From the NCBI GenBank assembly GCA_910588375.1, contig CAJUQA010000009.1, positions 1 through 62,554 of the forward strand: a DNA stretch of 62,554 nucleotides, read 5' to 3'. This DNA is from an uncultured Odoribacter sp. Its GTDB lineage: Bacteria > Bacteroidota > Bacteroidia > Bacteroidales > Marinifilaceae. The notes beneath the pieces were generated by a model that did not search any database, was not told the DNA's origin, and worked only from the letters and a program-made list of their open reading frames with translations. Positions 17,141-25,453 of this stretch are shown here, in pieces; position 1 is the first letter of the stretch; every line of letters begins with the position of its first letter. A program made the position numbers and the translations under genes.

Positions 17141-17256
17141 GGTTTCTCTCATAGAACGGCGTAGCAATTGGAATGTAGCGGCGTATCACTTACGCTCCCG
17201 GATGCCGTTGGTCCGCTCCTACATCGCAATTGCCCCGGAGGTGATGGAGGGAAACC
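17141..17256. repeat. Imperfect 116-bp palindrome, possible mobile-element relic
   Basis: Outer arms GGTTTCTCTCAT (17141) and ATGGAGGGAAACC (17244), middle arms GCAATTG (17164) and CAATTGC (17227), ATGTAG (17173) and CTACAT (17219), and CGG (17179) with CCG (17213) pair in order around a 30-base centre. It is more GC-rich than its surroundings and lies directly before a rhuM remnant. No transposase is recognisable. Confidence 0.55.
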
Positions 17257-17291
17257 TCTGACCATCCTATGGGTATCCATATCTTACTGGG

Positions 17292-17495
17292 TGGCTTACA
17301 CAAGCCCAAATGGTCGAACTGTTTCAATCTACCAAGCAAAATATCAGCCTTCACATAAATAATATCTACAAGGAAGGTGAACTTCAGAGAGAGCCAACTG
17401 TCAAGGAATCCTTGACACTTCAAAAAGAAGGTGTTCGAACAGTAAAACGAAAAATTACTTATTTAGACAAGCGCGATAAAAGCATAGGTTTTTGA
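17292..17495 (+). pseudogene. Remnant of a RhuM-family (virulence/phage-type) gene
   Basis: One frame gives WLTQAQMVELFQSTKQNISL followed by HINNIYKEGELQREPTVKES, the highly characteristic N-terminal DNA-binding-like segment of RhuM-family proteins (about 330 residues when intact). The frame runs to about KITYLD and then stops at 17495, and the residues before WLTQ do not fit. Only some 55 family residues remain. Such genes are commonly carried on mobile islands in Bacteroidetes, so this marks an eroded insertion between the surface-protein gene and the porin gene. Confidence 0.65.
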
Positions 17496-17498
17496 TGC

Positions 17499-17538
17499 AA
17501 AAAGCTATGCTTTTTAGTGTGAAAAGCTATGCTTTTTT
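17499..17538. repeat. Tandem AAAAGC-tat-GCTTTT hairpins
   Basis: The 15-base self-complementary unit AAAAGCTATGCTTTT occurs at 17500-17514 and 17522-17537, each followed by T-rich sequence. A decayed version (AAAAGCATAGG, 17479-17489) precedes them. Both could act as terminators, but the near-identical repetition suggests a dispersed repeat. Confidence 0.6.
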
Positions 17539-17623
17539 AAAATGATACCGCAAGCCGGTACTTTTAACCTTTTTAACGTCTCCTCCGTATATAACGCATA
17601 TTATATGTACTAATACGGATGTT

Positions 17624-18859
17624 ATGAAAAAATATGTATTTCTCCTGTTTTTTTCAATGCTACTGCTGAGCGGAAAGGCTCAAAAAATCAATGTGGTGTC
17701 GGTTTCGGAAGAAAATGACCTGCACAATTTCTATACGATGATGAAGGAAGCGTTTCCCCTGGCTTTTAACGACCCGACTTCTCCGCGTTTTATCTTTTTC
17801 GATACGGACAAACGCTTTATTTTCGGTATCGGCGGATACATCCAGGTGACCGGAATCTATGATTTCAACGGGGTGGAAAGCTATGACAATTTCACAACGT
17901 CCACGATTGCCCCAAAAGGGGAGCAGGACGGTGCCAGTTACGGCATCTCGGTCGGCCAGTCCCGTCTGTTTCTCAAGTTACTGGGAGACACCCGGCTGGG
18001 ACGGGTGGTTTCTTACATAGAACTGGAATTCGACGGTCCGAACAACAGTCCGGTGTTAAACCAGGCTTTCATTCAACTGAAAGGCTTTACTTTAGGACAA
18101 ACGTGGAGTACGTTCTGCGATATTACCGCCGTACCGACCACTATTGACCAAGAAGGCCCGTCGAGTGCCGTCGCCGTCAGACAGCCTCAAATCCGCTACA
18201 CCTATCCCCTGGATTCCTGTTGGCAGGTGTCTCTCGCTTTGGAGTATGCCGTACCCGATTACACGAATCAGCCCGACCATTACACGGCAAGCATCCGGCA
18301 ACGCATCCCCGATATACCTTTAGCAATCCGCTATACCAGTTCCAACAAAAGCCATCTGCAAGCGGCTGCTATTCTCAGAAACCTTTATTATAAAAATAAT
18401 CTGACCGACAAGGATAAGCGCGTCACCGGCTGGGGAATCAACCTGAGCGGCAACGTGAATATAGCCCGCCACACAAAATTCCTGTTCCAGGGAGTATACG
18501 GAAAAGGGCTGGCGAATTACATCCAGGATATTTCCTCGCTGGGATATGATCTGGTTCCCAAAACAACCCATGGCTATCTGAAAGCCTCCGATATGTGGGG
18601 AGTGTTCGCCGCTTTCCAGCAAAACTGGTCGTCCAGGCTCTATTCTTCCCTGATGTACAGTTATGCACGCATGGAAAACATCGGGACGCTTCCTGCCACG
18701 GATTACAAATACGCCCAATATGCCGCCGTCAATTTATTATGGAATTTTACCGAATACGGCACCGCCGGAGTGGAATATGTGTTCGGCCGCCGCAACAATT
18801 TTGACAAGACTTACGGGAACGCCAGCCGCATCAACGCCATGGTCAAATACAGTTTCTAA
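17624..18859 (+). CDS. DcaP-like trimeric outer-membrane porin
   Basis: 411 residues with a signal peptide (MKKYVFLLFFSMLLLSGKAQ). A short coiled N-terminal region precedes a beta-barrel with the family's FGIGGYIQVTGIYDF, SRLFLKLLGDT, FIQLKGFTLGQTWSTF and a closing aromatic strand (INAMVKYSF, terminal Phe, as usual for barrels inserted by BamA). DcaP-type porins pass small, often negatively charged, solutes. It stands alone, between the rhuM remnant and convergent ribF. Substrate unknown. Confidence 0.82.
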   Translation: MKKYVFLLFFSMLLLSGKAQKINVVSVSEENDLHNFYTMMKEAFPLAFNDPTSPRFIFFDTDKRFIFGIGGYIQVTGIYDFNGVESYDNFTTSTIAPKGEQDGASYGISVGQSRLFLKLLGDTRLGRVVSYIELEFDGPNNSPVLNQAFIQLKGFTLGQTWSTFCDITAVPTTIDQEGPSSAVAVRQPQIRYTYPLDSCWQVSLALEYAVPDYTNQPDHYTASIRQRIPDIPLAIRYTSSNKSHLQAAAILRNLYYKNNLTDKDKRVTGWGINLSGNVNIARHTKFLFQGVYGKGLANYIQDISSLGYDLVPKTTHGYLKASDMWGVFAAFQQNWSSRLYSSLMYSYARMENIGTLPATDYKYAQYAAVNLLWNFTEYGTAGVEYVFGRRNNFDKTYGNASRINAMVKYSF

Positions 18860-18914
18860 ACGAAGCCTATTTGTGAAAAACAGGTTAAAATCATAATTTA
18901 AAAGAAGAAAAGAA

Positions 18915-19850
18915 TTAAAAACCGTTGGAAAAAATCATTTTCACGGTCTCTTTATCACGGGATAACTGGGCGGACAATTCCTGCAAGGTATCGAATTTCC
19001 GTTCACCTCTCACCCGCCGGATAAGAGAAACAGTCATTTTTTCTCCATATAAATCCCCGTCGAAACCGAAGACATACGTTTCCAAGCGGACAATACCCGA
19101 GTTGCTGACCGTGGGGCGTATCCCCACATTCAGCATGCCTTCGTATTCTTTGCCTTGAGAAGAGACCTTTACGGCATACACTCCGGCAGCAGGCAACAAT
19201 TTCCGTTCGTCATCCACTTTCAGATTGGCCGTCGGGAAACCGATGGTCCGCCCGATTTTATCGCCGTGCACCACCTCTCCGGAAATCGAATAAGCATATC
19301 CCAGGAAATCATTCACTAAAGCAATATCGCCCAATTCCAAGGCCGTCCGGATTTTTGTCGAACTGACATGAACTTCATTTGCCGTCAGGGCTTCTTCCTG
19401 CTCAATATGGAAGTGGCAGGTTTCCGCCAGTCCTTTCAATACGTCAAAATTCCCTTCCCGATTTTTGCCGAAACGGTGATCGTATCCTACAACTAGTCCC
19501 TTGATTCCGATTTTATCCACCAAAATATGTCTGACGAAATCGTCATAGGACAATGCCGCCAGCTCCCGGTTGAAAGGAATGACTATCAAGTGCTGCACCC
19601 CGTATGCGGCCAATATTTCCGCTTTTTCCGCCAGCGTGGTAAGAATCCCCGGACGTTTTTCGTTGGGATAAAGCACTTCCCGCGGATGGGGATCAAACGT
19701 GATAATCACGGACTCTCCCTGCCATTTCCGGGCACATGCCTTCAAGCCCTCAATCACTTTGACATGCCCTTTATGAACACCGTCAAAACTCCCCATCGTG
19801 ACAACAGGTTTGTCAATACGCAGATTATCCGTTCCGTAGTGTATGTCCAT
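18915..19850 (-). CDS. ribF: Bifunctional riboflavin kinase / FAD synthetase
   Basis: 311 residues from the ATG at 19850. Converts riboflavin to FMN (C-terminal kinase domain: GRTIGFPTANL, GVYAV, LNVGIRPTV) and FMN to FAD (N-terminal nucleotidyltransferase domain: VTMGSFDGVHKGH, VVGYDHRFGKNREG). A TTG at 19874 would extend it by eight residues but lies inside the promoter element, so ATG 19850 is preferred. Convergent with the porin gene. Confidence 0.95.
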   Translation of the reverse strand: MDIHYGTDNLRIDKPVVTMGSFDGVHKGHVKVIEGLKACARKWQGESVIITFDPHPREVLYPNEKRPGILTTLAEKAEILAAYGVQHLIVIPFNRELAALSYDDFVRHILVDKIGIKGLVVGYDHRFGKNREGNFDVLKGLAETCHFHIEQEEALTANEVHVSSTKIRTALELGDIALVNDFLGYAYSISGEVVHGDKIGRTIGFPTANLKVDDERKLLPAAGVYAVKVSSQGKEYEGMLNVGIRPTVSNSGIVRLETYVFGFDGDLYGEKMTVSLIRRVRGERKFDTLQELSAQLSRDKETVKMIFSNGF

Positions 19851-19871
19851 CACGCTATATATTTCAGCCCG

Positions 19872-19879
19872 CAAAAATA
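19872..19879 (-). promoter_or_regulatory. Promoter -7 element for ribF
   Basis: On the minus strand TATTTTTG, an exact TAnnTTTG, 21 bases before the ATG at 19850. Confidence 0.6.
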
Positions 19880-20022
19880 CAATAAAGGATGGAAAAAGAT
19901 TATTTTTTACACAAAATATACAACCGTATAATTTACCGCCGTATATTGATTTTATAGTAAATTTCTACATTACAGGATGTCGATGTTGAACTTCCAATAA
20001 TGAGTAATTCATTTTTAAACAC

Positions 20023-20030
20023 TACTTTTG
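20023..20030 (+). promoter_or_regulatory. Promoter -7 element for the Fic gene
   Basis: TACTTTTG, exact TAnnTTTG, 31 bases before the ATG at 20062. Confidence 0.55.
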
Positions 20031-20061
20031 CAATAGTATTATAAGCTATAATATTATCCAT

Positions 20062-21177
20062 ATGACTCAATATAATATACCAAATCTCCCCCTTTCTTAT
20101 GATTTGGAGACCAAGGCAATTCTGAAACAGCTTAATTCAGCCAATAGAAGATTGGCTGAATTAAAAGGAGTTGCTCTGACAATTCCTAATGAAAATATTC
20201 TCATAAATACACTAACGCTTCAGGAAGCAAAGGATAGCTCAGAGGTCGAAAATATTGTGACTACACAGGACGATCTCTATCAAGGCGCAGCCGCTTCTCT
20301 TTCGGAATATGCAATAAACGCTGCAACAAAAGAAGTGCTCAATTACAGAGAAGCTTTGGAACATGGCTTTCGTCTGGTTAAAGAGAAAGGAATTCTTACC
20401 TCATCAGTAATTAAGGAAATTCAAAAACTGTTGGAGCATAATTCGGCAGGATTCCGCAGTGTACCCGGCACAACATTGAAAAGATCAGACGGTAAGGTAG
20501 TTTATACTCCACCTCAAGATAAACAGACTATCCTCCGGCTTATGGACAACTTGGAGCGCTTCATCAATGATGACACTTTTTCCGATTTGGATCCTTTGAT
20601 AAAGCTGGCAATCATACATCACCAGTTTGAAAGTATTCACCCTTTCTATGACGGGAACGGACGGACAGGTCGTATCATCTGTGTGTTATTTCTTGTCCTC
20701 ACGGGGCGTTTGGATCTTCCCATTCTCTATCTCAGCCGATACATCACCCACAACAAGGGAGAGTATTATCGTCTGATTCAAGCAATCAGAGACAAGAATG
20801 AAGATAACTCAACAGAGTGGGAAAGCTGGATCCTATTCATGCTGAAAGGCATTGAGGAAACCGCTGTCGAAACCACTCGTCTTGTAAAAGGTATGTCCAG
20901 GTTAATGGCATACTTCAAAGCTGCACTCCGTCCTAAATTCGGCAAGCAATATCGTCACGAACTCCTTAATAACCTGTTTTTTCACCCCTACACAAAGGTT
21001 GAATTTCTTGAAAAGGAACTGATGGTCAGCAGAGCAACCGCTACTCGCTATCTAAATGGTATGGTAGAAATGGAACTTATCAAGAAGATTAAAATAGGAC
21101 GTACTTACTATTATATGAACATACTCCTTATGAATTTGTTCATGAATGTATCAGAATTTAAAACAAAAAAACAGTAA
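20062..21177 (+). CDS. Fic-domain protein adenylyltransferase with winged-helix tail
   Basis: 371 residues. Fic enzymes transfer AMP (or another nucleotide part) to a hydroxyl of a target protein. The catalytic motif is intact: HPFYDGNGRTGR starting at His193. An N-terminal SSEVEN (residues 59-64) fits the autoinhibitory S/TxxxE(G/N) helix of class II Fic proteins, so activity is probably self-restrained. The last 70 residues look like a winged helix (TKVEFLEKELMVSRATATRY, then a beta hairpin IKIGRTYYY). Stand-alone Fic-wHTH proteins of this kind are common in gut Bacteroidetes and often of foreign origin; AT-richer codon use than in the flanking ribF and nrdJ agrees. Target unknown; no antitoxin gene is adjacent. 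Confidence 0.9.
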   Translation: MTQYNIPNLPLSYDLETKAILKQLNSANRRLAELKGVALTIPNENILINTLTLQEAKDSSEVENIVTTQDDLYQGAAASLSEYAINAATKEVLNYREALEHGFRLVKEKGILTSSVIKEIQKLLEHNSAGFRSVPGTTLKRSDGKVVYTPPQDKQTILRLMDNLERFINDDTFSDLDPLIKLAIIHHQFESIHPFYDGNGRTGRIICVLFLVLTGRLDLPILYLSRYITHNKGEYYRLIQAIRDKNEDNSTEWESWILFMLKGIEETAVETTRLVKGMSRLMAYFKAALRPKFGKQYRHELLNNLFFHPYTKVEFLEKELMVSRATATRYLNGMVEMELIKKIKIGRTYYYMNILLMNLFMNVSEFKTKKQ

Positions 21178-21206
21178 TGTCGATAGAGTCAGTGAATGAA
21201 TGATGT

Positions 21207-21274
21207 TTCTCAAAAAAAATGAATTTTGAGAAGCAAACACAAAATACTTCTCAAAAATTGCAATTTTTGAGAAG
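21207..21274. repeat. Two tandem TTCTCAAAA palindromes behind fic
   Basis: An imperfect palindrome (arms TTCTCAAAA 21207-21215 and TTTTGAGAA 21224-21232) is followed by a perfect 28-bp palindrome (21247-21274, CTTCTCAAAAATTG and its complement). Neither has a T run long enough for a normal terminator, and a separate terminator lies just beyond. They could be operators or a dispersed repeat. Confidence 0.7.
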
Positions 21275-21290
21275 TAAACGAAGAAAAGCT

Positions 21291-21327
21291 AAAGAGACCG
21301 AACGCTTATCTGACGATCGGTCTCTTT
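21291..21327. terminator. Bidirectional terminator between fic and nrdJ
   Basis: An 11-bp perfect stem (AAAGAGACCGA with TCGGTCTCTTT) with A and T runs on the two sides, placed between convergent genes. Confidence 0.75.
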
Positions 21328-21350
21328 GATGTTTTGCAGAAAGCAGGATT

Positions 21351-23888
21351 CTATCCGCATTTGGACGTACCGCAGGTCTTGCAGATCAGGCAACCTTCCT
21401 GATACACTACGGGAGAACCGCAGTTTTCGCAAACTTCTCCGGCTGCTTCCGTTCCATCGGGAACATATTTTTTCAAGGCTCTTTCCACTCCGTTTTTCCA
21501 GGTATTGATGTTTTCATTGTCAAATTCCATGGTACCGATCAGCCCGATAATCTGGTGAATCGGCATGCCGTGTCTCAAGACGCCGGAAATCAGTTTCGCA
21601 TAGTTCCAATATTCCTTGTTGAATTTATAAGACAACCCTTCTACAGTTGTTTTAAATCCGCGTTTGTTCTGGAACTGGAAGTCATAGCGGGAAGCCCCCT
21701 CTTCATCATAATGTTTCACAATCTTTCCGGTCGTTACGGCTTTCGGCAGCATGATCCCCTCCTCATCGTCGGCAATACCGGTAAAGATTTCATAAGGACG
21801 GCCTTCATACAATCCGACAAAAGCAATCCATTTTTCTTTGTTGTTTTGGAAACGCACCACATCCGCATCCAGTTCCATCGGACGTTTGGCAGGCATCTGG
21901 AACTCAGCAGGCGCCTTCTTCTCTTTCGTCGACACCAGCACTCCGGCCCTGGAACCATCACGATATACGGTACAGCCTTTGCATCCGCATTTCCAGGCTT
22001 CGATATACAACTGGCCCACCAATTCCTCCGATACGTCGGCAGGCAGATTGACAGTAACACTGATGGAGTGGTCCACCCATTTCTGAATCATTCCCTGCAT
22101 CCTCACTTTGGCCACCCAGTCAATATCGTTTGACGTCGCTTTATAATAAGGAGATTCGGCCACCAAAGCATCTATTTCTTCGTCCGAATAGTGTTTGTTG
22201 ACGTCATATCCGTTGATTTTCATCCACTCGGCAAACTTGTGGTGGAACACGATAAATTCCTCGAAACTGTCGCCCGATTCATCCACAAAGTCCACATGTA
22301 CATTGACGTCGTTCGGGTTCACTTTTCTCCGTCTCTTATATACCGGCATGAATACGGGTTCGATTCCGGAAGTCGTCTGGGTCATCAGACTGGTCGTTCC
22401 CGTAGGAGCTATCGTCAGACAGGCAATGTTGCGGCGTCCGAACTTCACCATATCGGCATACATATCGGGGTCGGCTTCTTTCAGGCGAAGAATAAAAGGA
22501 TTGTTTTCTTCGCGTTTGGCATCATAAATCTTGAAACTGCCTCTGTCTTTTGCCAACAATACGGAAGAATGATAAGCACCTATCGCCAGTGTTTTCTGCA
22601 CTTTTACAGCAAACGCAACGGCATCGTCACTTCCGTAACGCAGTCCCAAAGCCGCCAGCATATCCCCTTCGGCCGTTATACCGACTCCGGTACGGCGTCC
22701 TTCTTTCGCTTTTCTCTTGATTTTCTGCCACAACCGGATTTCCACACCCTTGATTTCCTCGTCTTCCGGATCGGCATCGATTTTATCGAGAATGGTATCG
22801 ATTTTCTCCAATTCCAAATCAATAATATCATCCATGATGCGCTGGGCGATGGCAACATGTTTCTTGAAAAGATTGAAATCGAAATAAGCCTCCTGCGTAA
22901 ACGGATGCTGTACGTAAGAATAAAGATTCAACGCCAGCAAACGGCAGGAATCATAAGGACACAAAGGAATCTCACCGCAAGGATTGGTCGACACCGTACG
23001 GTAGCCCAGGTCGGCATAACAATCCGGCACACTCTCCCGGATGATAGTATCCCAGAACAAAATTCCCGGTTCGGCCGATTTCCACGCATTGTGTACAATC
23101 TTTTCCCAAAGCTGTCCGGCATTGATTGTCTTTTCATATTTCGGCGTTTCGGAATACACCGGATATTTCTGCACATACTCCGTCCCTTCTACCACCGACT
23201 GCATAAACCGGTCGTCGATTTTCACCGATACGTTGGCTCCGGTGACTTTCCCCTCGGTCATTTTGGCATCGATGAAACTTTCGGAATCTGGATGATTGAT
23301 GGAAACACTCAGCATCAACGCGCCCCGACGTCCGTCCTGGGCAACCTCCCGGGTCGAATTGGAATAGCGTTCCATGAACGGCACGATACCCGTAGAAGTC
23401 AATGCGGAATTTTTTACCGGCGAACCTTTCGGACGGATGTGCGACAAATCGTGACCCACGCCTCCCCTTCTTTTCATCAGCTGCACCTGTTCCTGGTCGA
23501 TTTTCATCACCCCGCCGTATGAATCGGAAGGACCGTCATGACCAATCACAAAGCAATTGGACAAAGAGGCAATCTGATAATCGTTGCCGATACCGGTCAT
23601 CGGACCGCCTTGCGGAACGATATAACGGAAGTCCCTCAATACCTCAAAAATCTCATCTTCCGAAAGCGGATTCGGATACGTTTTCTCAATTCTGGCAATT
23701 TCCCTTGCCAAACGACGGTGCATGTCGTTCGGATTCTGTTCGTAAATATTTCCGAAAGAATCTTTCAAGGCATACTTGTTCACCCAAACACGGGCTGCCA
23801 GTTCATCCCCTTTAAAATACTCCAAAGAACTTTGAAATGCTTCTTCTTGAGTATAAGTTTTCCCGTTTACTGTTGATTGTTCATCCAT
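21351..23888 (-). CDS. nrdJ: Adenosylcobalamin-dependent (class II) ribonucleotide reductase
   Basis: 845 residues from ATG 23888 (MDEQSTVNGK). Reduces ribonucleotides to deoxyribonucleotides using a radical from adenosylcobalamin. Seen: substrate-site NPCGEIPL, the cysteine-bearing YDSCRLLALNL, GPMTGIG and RRGGVGHDLSHIRPKGSPV near the N-terminus, APTGTTSLM, and a C-terminal zinc-ribbon-like CENCGSPVV...CLICKTCG that presumably carries the redox-active cysteines. A longer frame to 23957 is rejected because the promoter element at 23936-23943 lies inside it. Needs B12, which the cob genes at 29862-36813 help to make. Confidence 0.95.
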   Translation of the reverse strand: MDEQSTVNGKTYTQEEAFQSSLEYFKGDELAARVWVNKYALKDSFGNIYEQNPNDMHRRLAREIARIEKTYPNPLSEDEIFEVLRDFRYIVPQGGPMTGIGNDYQIASLSNCFVIGHDGPSDSYGGVMKIDQEQVQLMKRRGGVGHDLSHIRPKGSPVKNSALTSTGIVPFMERYSNSTREVAQDGRRGALMLSVSINHPDSESFIDAKMTEGKVTGANVSVKIDDRFMQSVVEGTEYVQKYPVYSETPKYEKTINAGQLWEKIVHNAWKSAEPGILFWDTIIRESVPDCYADLGYRTVSTNPCGEIPLCPYDSCRLLALNLYSYVQHPFTQEAYFDFNLFKKHVAIAQRIMDDIIDLELEKIDTILDKIDADPEDEEIKGVEIRLWQKIKRKAKEGRRTGVGITAEGDMLAALGLRYGSDDAVAFAVKVQKTLAIGAYHSSVLLAKDRGSFKIYDAKREENNPFILRLKEADPDMYADMVKFGRRNIACLTIAPTGTTSLMTQTTSGIEPVFMPVYKRRRKVNPNDVNVHVDFVDESGDSFEEFIVFHHKFAEWMKINGYDVNKHYSDEEIDALVAESPYYKATSNDIDWVAKVRMQGMIQKWVDHSISVTVNLPADVSEELVGQLYIEAWKCGCKGCTVYRDGSRAGVLVSTKEKKAPAEFQMPAKRPMELDADVVRFQNNKEKWIAFVGLYEGRPYEIFTGIADDEEGIMLPKAVTTGKIVKHYDEEGASRYDFQFQNKRGFKTTVEGLSYKFNKEYWNYAKLISGVLRHGMPIHQIIGLIGTMEFDNENINTWKNGVERALKKYVPDGTEAAGEVCENCGSPVVYQEGCLICKTCGTSKCG

Positions 23889-23935
23889 TAGATCTCTGTT
23901 ATTTAGTATTACTTTTTTGAAAAAACCGAATGGCA

Positions 23936-23943
23936 CAAAAGTA
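23936..23943 (-). promoter_or_regulatory. Promoter -7 element for nrdJ
   Basis: Minus-strand TACTTTTG, exact TAnnTTTG, 47 bases before the ATG at 23888. Confidence 0.6.
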
Positions 23944-24231
23944 TAAAAAAGAACCACACGGCACCATCTGTTCCGGATTATTTTTTTGAAAAGTTTTCCA
24001 TTTCTACAAAAACAAGACTGAATAATAGTGATTTACAATTTCAACTTGATAAAAAAGTTTTCCAAAAAATATTTTCACCTCCAAAACAACCTCGTAATTA
24101 CAAAAATCTGAACATCCTCAAAAACAGCAATTCGGTCAAAGTATACTACCCGTGAAAAAATAAAAAAGACACACGGATAAAACAGTCAAATACATTTTTA
24201 TCCTACATTATACAGAAAAAAATACGGAGAA
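23944..24231 (-). other. AT-rich gene-free spacer upstream of nrdJ
   Basis: With the nrdJ promoter this makes 343 bases without a gene. No cobalamin-riboswitch hallmark (such as GCCACTG) and no clear NrdR box is seen. The 12-mer AAAAGTTTTCCA occurs twice as a direct repeat (23989-24000, 24053-24064), about 45-120 bases upstream of the -7 element, and could be an activator or repressor site. Confidence 0.4.
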
Positions 24232-24765
24232 TCAATACAAATCGATAATGTCCTGAGGAATGGAAACCAACAGTTTCTTTTTTTCGACATCCGCCTCCAA
24301 GACATATACCTCGGAAAAAGGAAGCAGGATTTCTTTGCCGAAAATTTCAAGGGTAAGTACAATATTGCCGGAATAGTCCGCTACATCCACCACTTTGCCG
24401 CGTTCACGGATAGCCTGTTCCTCAACTTCGAAACCATTCAACTGAAAAATGTCATAATCGTCCCCTCCGGTTTCCTCCTCATCCAGAAGGCTCTTTTCAA
24501 TCATCACATCATTTCCCACCAGCCTCTCCGCCTGGGCATGCGTATCGACATACTCGAACTTCACGATATAAGACTTGTGGTTGCGGACAGACAAACCGTC
24601 TTCCGATATAAAAAAAGGAACCGGTGCTCCATCCAAAAGGATAAAGACCGGTTCGTCTGCATATCTTTCCAGAAGATCCGTGTCGGAAGTGATAATGACA
24701 TTGCCTTGCAGGCCGTGAGTCTTGGTTATCGTTCCGATGACACTACAATCTTCCCGGGTGATCAT
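24232..24765 (-). CDS. rimM: Ribosome maturation factor RimM
   Basis: 177 residues from ATG 24765 (MITREDCSVIGTITKTHGLQG), standard length. Binds S19 and helps mature the 30S subunit. N-terminal RimM barrel with TKTHGLQGNVII, then a PRC-barrel half (DYDIFQLNGFEV, VEKKKLLVSIPQDIIDLY). An in-frame upstream extension overlaps rpsP and gives Leu/Pro/Lys-rich nonsense, so it is not used. It follows rpsP by 10 bases, the usual rpsP-rimM order. Confidence 0.93.
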   Translation of the reverse strand: MITREDCSVIGTITKTHGLQGNVIITSDTDLLERYADEPVFILLDGAPVPFFISEDGLSVRNHKSYIVKFEYVDTHAQAERLVGNDVMIEKSLLDEEETGGDDYDIFQLNGFEVEEQAIRERGKVVDVADYSGNIVLTLEIFGKEILLPFSEVYVLEADVEKKKLLVSIPQDIIDLY

Positions 24766-24775
24766 TGCTAAAAAA

Positions 24776-25360
24776 TTATTCTGCGGCAGGTGCTTCAGCT
24801 TCCGGTTCTGCAGCAGGCTCGGCAACAGGTGCCGTTTCCTCTTCTGCGGGAGCAGCGGCAGCTTCTTCCTCCGCTTTCTTGGCAGCGGCAGCAGCTTCGG
24901 CTTCTGCACGTTTTTTAGCGACTACTTCTTCTTTAGCGGCTCTCACTTTTGCTTCTGCTTCCAAACGTACTTTGGCAGCGGCATCGCCTTCCTGAGCCAA
25001 TTTACTGATCTTAGCCTGTACTTTAGCGTCTTTCTCTTTCATCCAGGCTTCAAACTTAGCTTCGGCAGCAGCGGCATCAAAAGCACCTTTTTTCACACCT
25101 TCCAACAAGTGTTTTTTCATCAGGACACCTTTGTAAGAAAGGATTCTTTTGGCGGTATCCGTAGGTTGTGCACCTACCTGCAACCAATACAAAGCCCTGT
25201 CAAAATTGAGATTGATAGTAGCCGGATTGGTGTTCGGATCATACGTTCCTACTTTCTCAATATAACGGCCATCACGTGGCGCTCTACTATCTGCTATCAC
25301 TACATGATAGAATGGACGACCTTTCCGTCCGTGTCTCGACAATCTGATTTTTGTTGACAT
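24776..25360 (-). CDS. rpsP: Ribosomal protein bS16 with long C-terminal extension
   Basis: 194 residues; the ribosomal core is only about the first 85 (STKIRLSRHGRKGRPFYHVV, VGTYDPN, ALYWLQVGAQPTDT). From about residue 95 a helical Lys/Glu/Ala-rich extension follows, ending in a Pro/Ala/Glu tail. Other Bacteroidetes S16 proteins carry similar tails, which E. coli S16 (82 residues) lacks. The tail's role is not known to me. Co-transcribed with rimM. Confidence 0.95.
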   Translation of the reverse strand: MSTKIRLSRHGRKGRPFYHVVIADSRAPRDGRYIEKVGTYDPNTNPATINLNFDRALYWLQVGAQPTDTAKRILSYKGVLMKKHLLEGVKKGAFDAAAAEAKFEAWMKEKDAKVQAKISKLAQEGDAAAKVRLEAEAKVRAAKEEVVAKKRAEAEAAAAAKKAEEEAAAAPAEEETAPVAEPAAEPEAEAPAAE

Positions 25361-25406
25361 CTTTTAATTATTAAAATTAATACTTTCCTATACCCGATAG
25401 GAGGTG

Positions 25407-25414
25407 CAAAGATA
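25407..25414 (-). promoter_or_regulatory. Promoter -7 element for rpsP-rimM
   Basis: Minus-strand TATCTTTG, exact TAnnTTTG, 46 bases before the rpsP ATG. Confidence 0.6.
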
Positions 25415-25453
25415 GAACAAAAAGTGAATAATAAAAAGACCGGACGGAAATTT

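Noticed and set aside
17168..17362. Small open frame through the palindrome and rhuM region
   Set aside because: The translation crosses the palindrome and uses a different frame from the recognisable RhuM residues.
22191..23522. Long open frame of 443 codons opposite nrdJ
   Set aside because: Mirror frame of a well-supported conserved enzyme; composition shows no recognisable motifs.
23889..24231. Cobalamin riboswitch before nrdJ
   Set aside because: No B12-box-like GCCACTG and no matching helices seen on the minus strand.
24766..24909. N-terminal extension of rimM
   Set aside because: Overlaps the S16 tail in another frame and encodes low-complexity Lys/Leu/Pro sequence; normal RimM begins at 24765.
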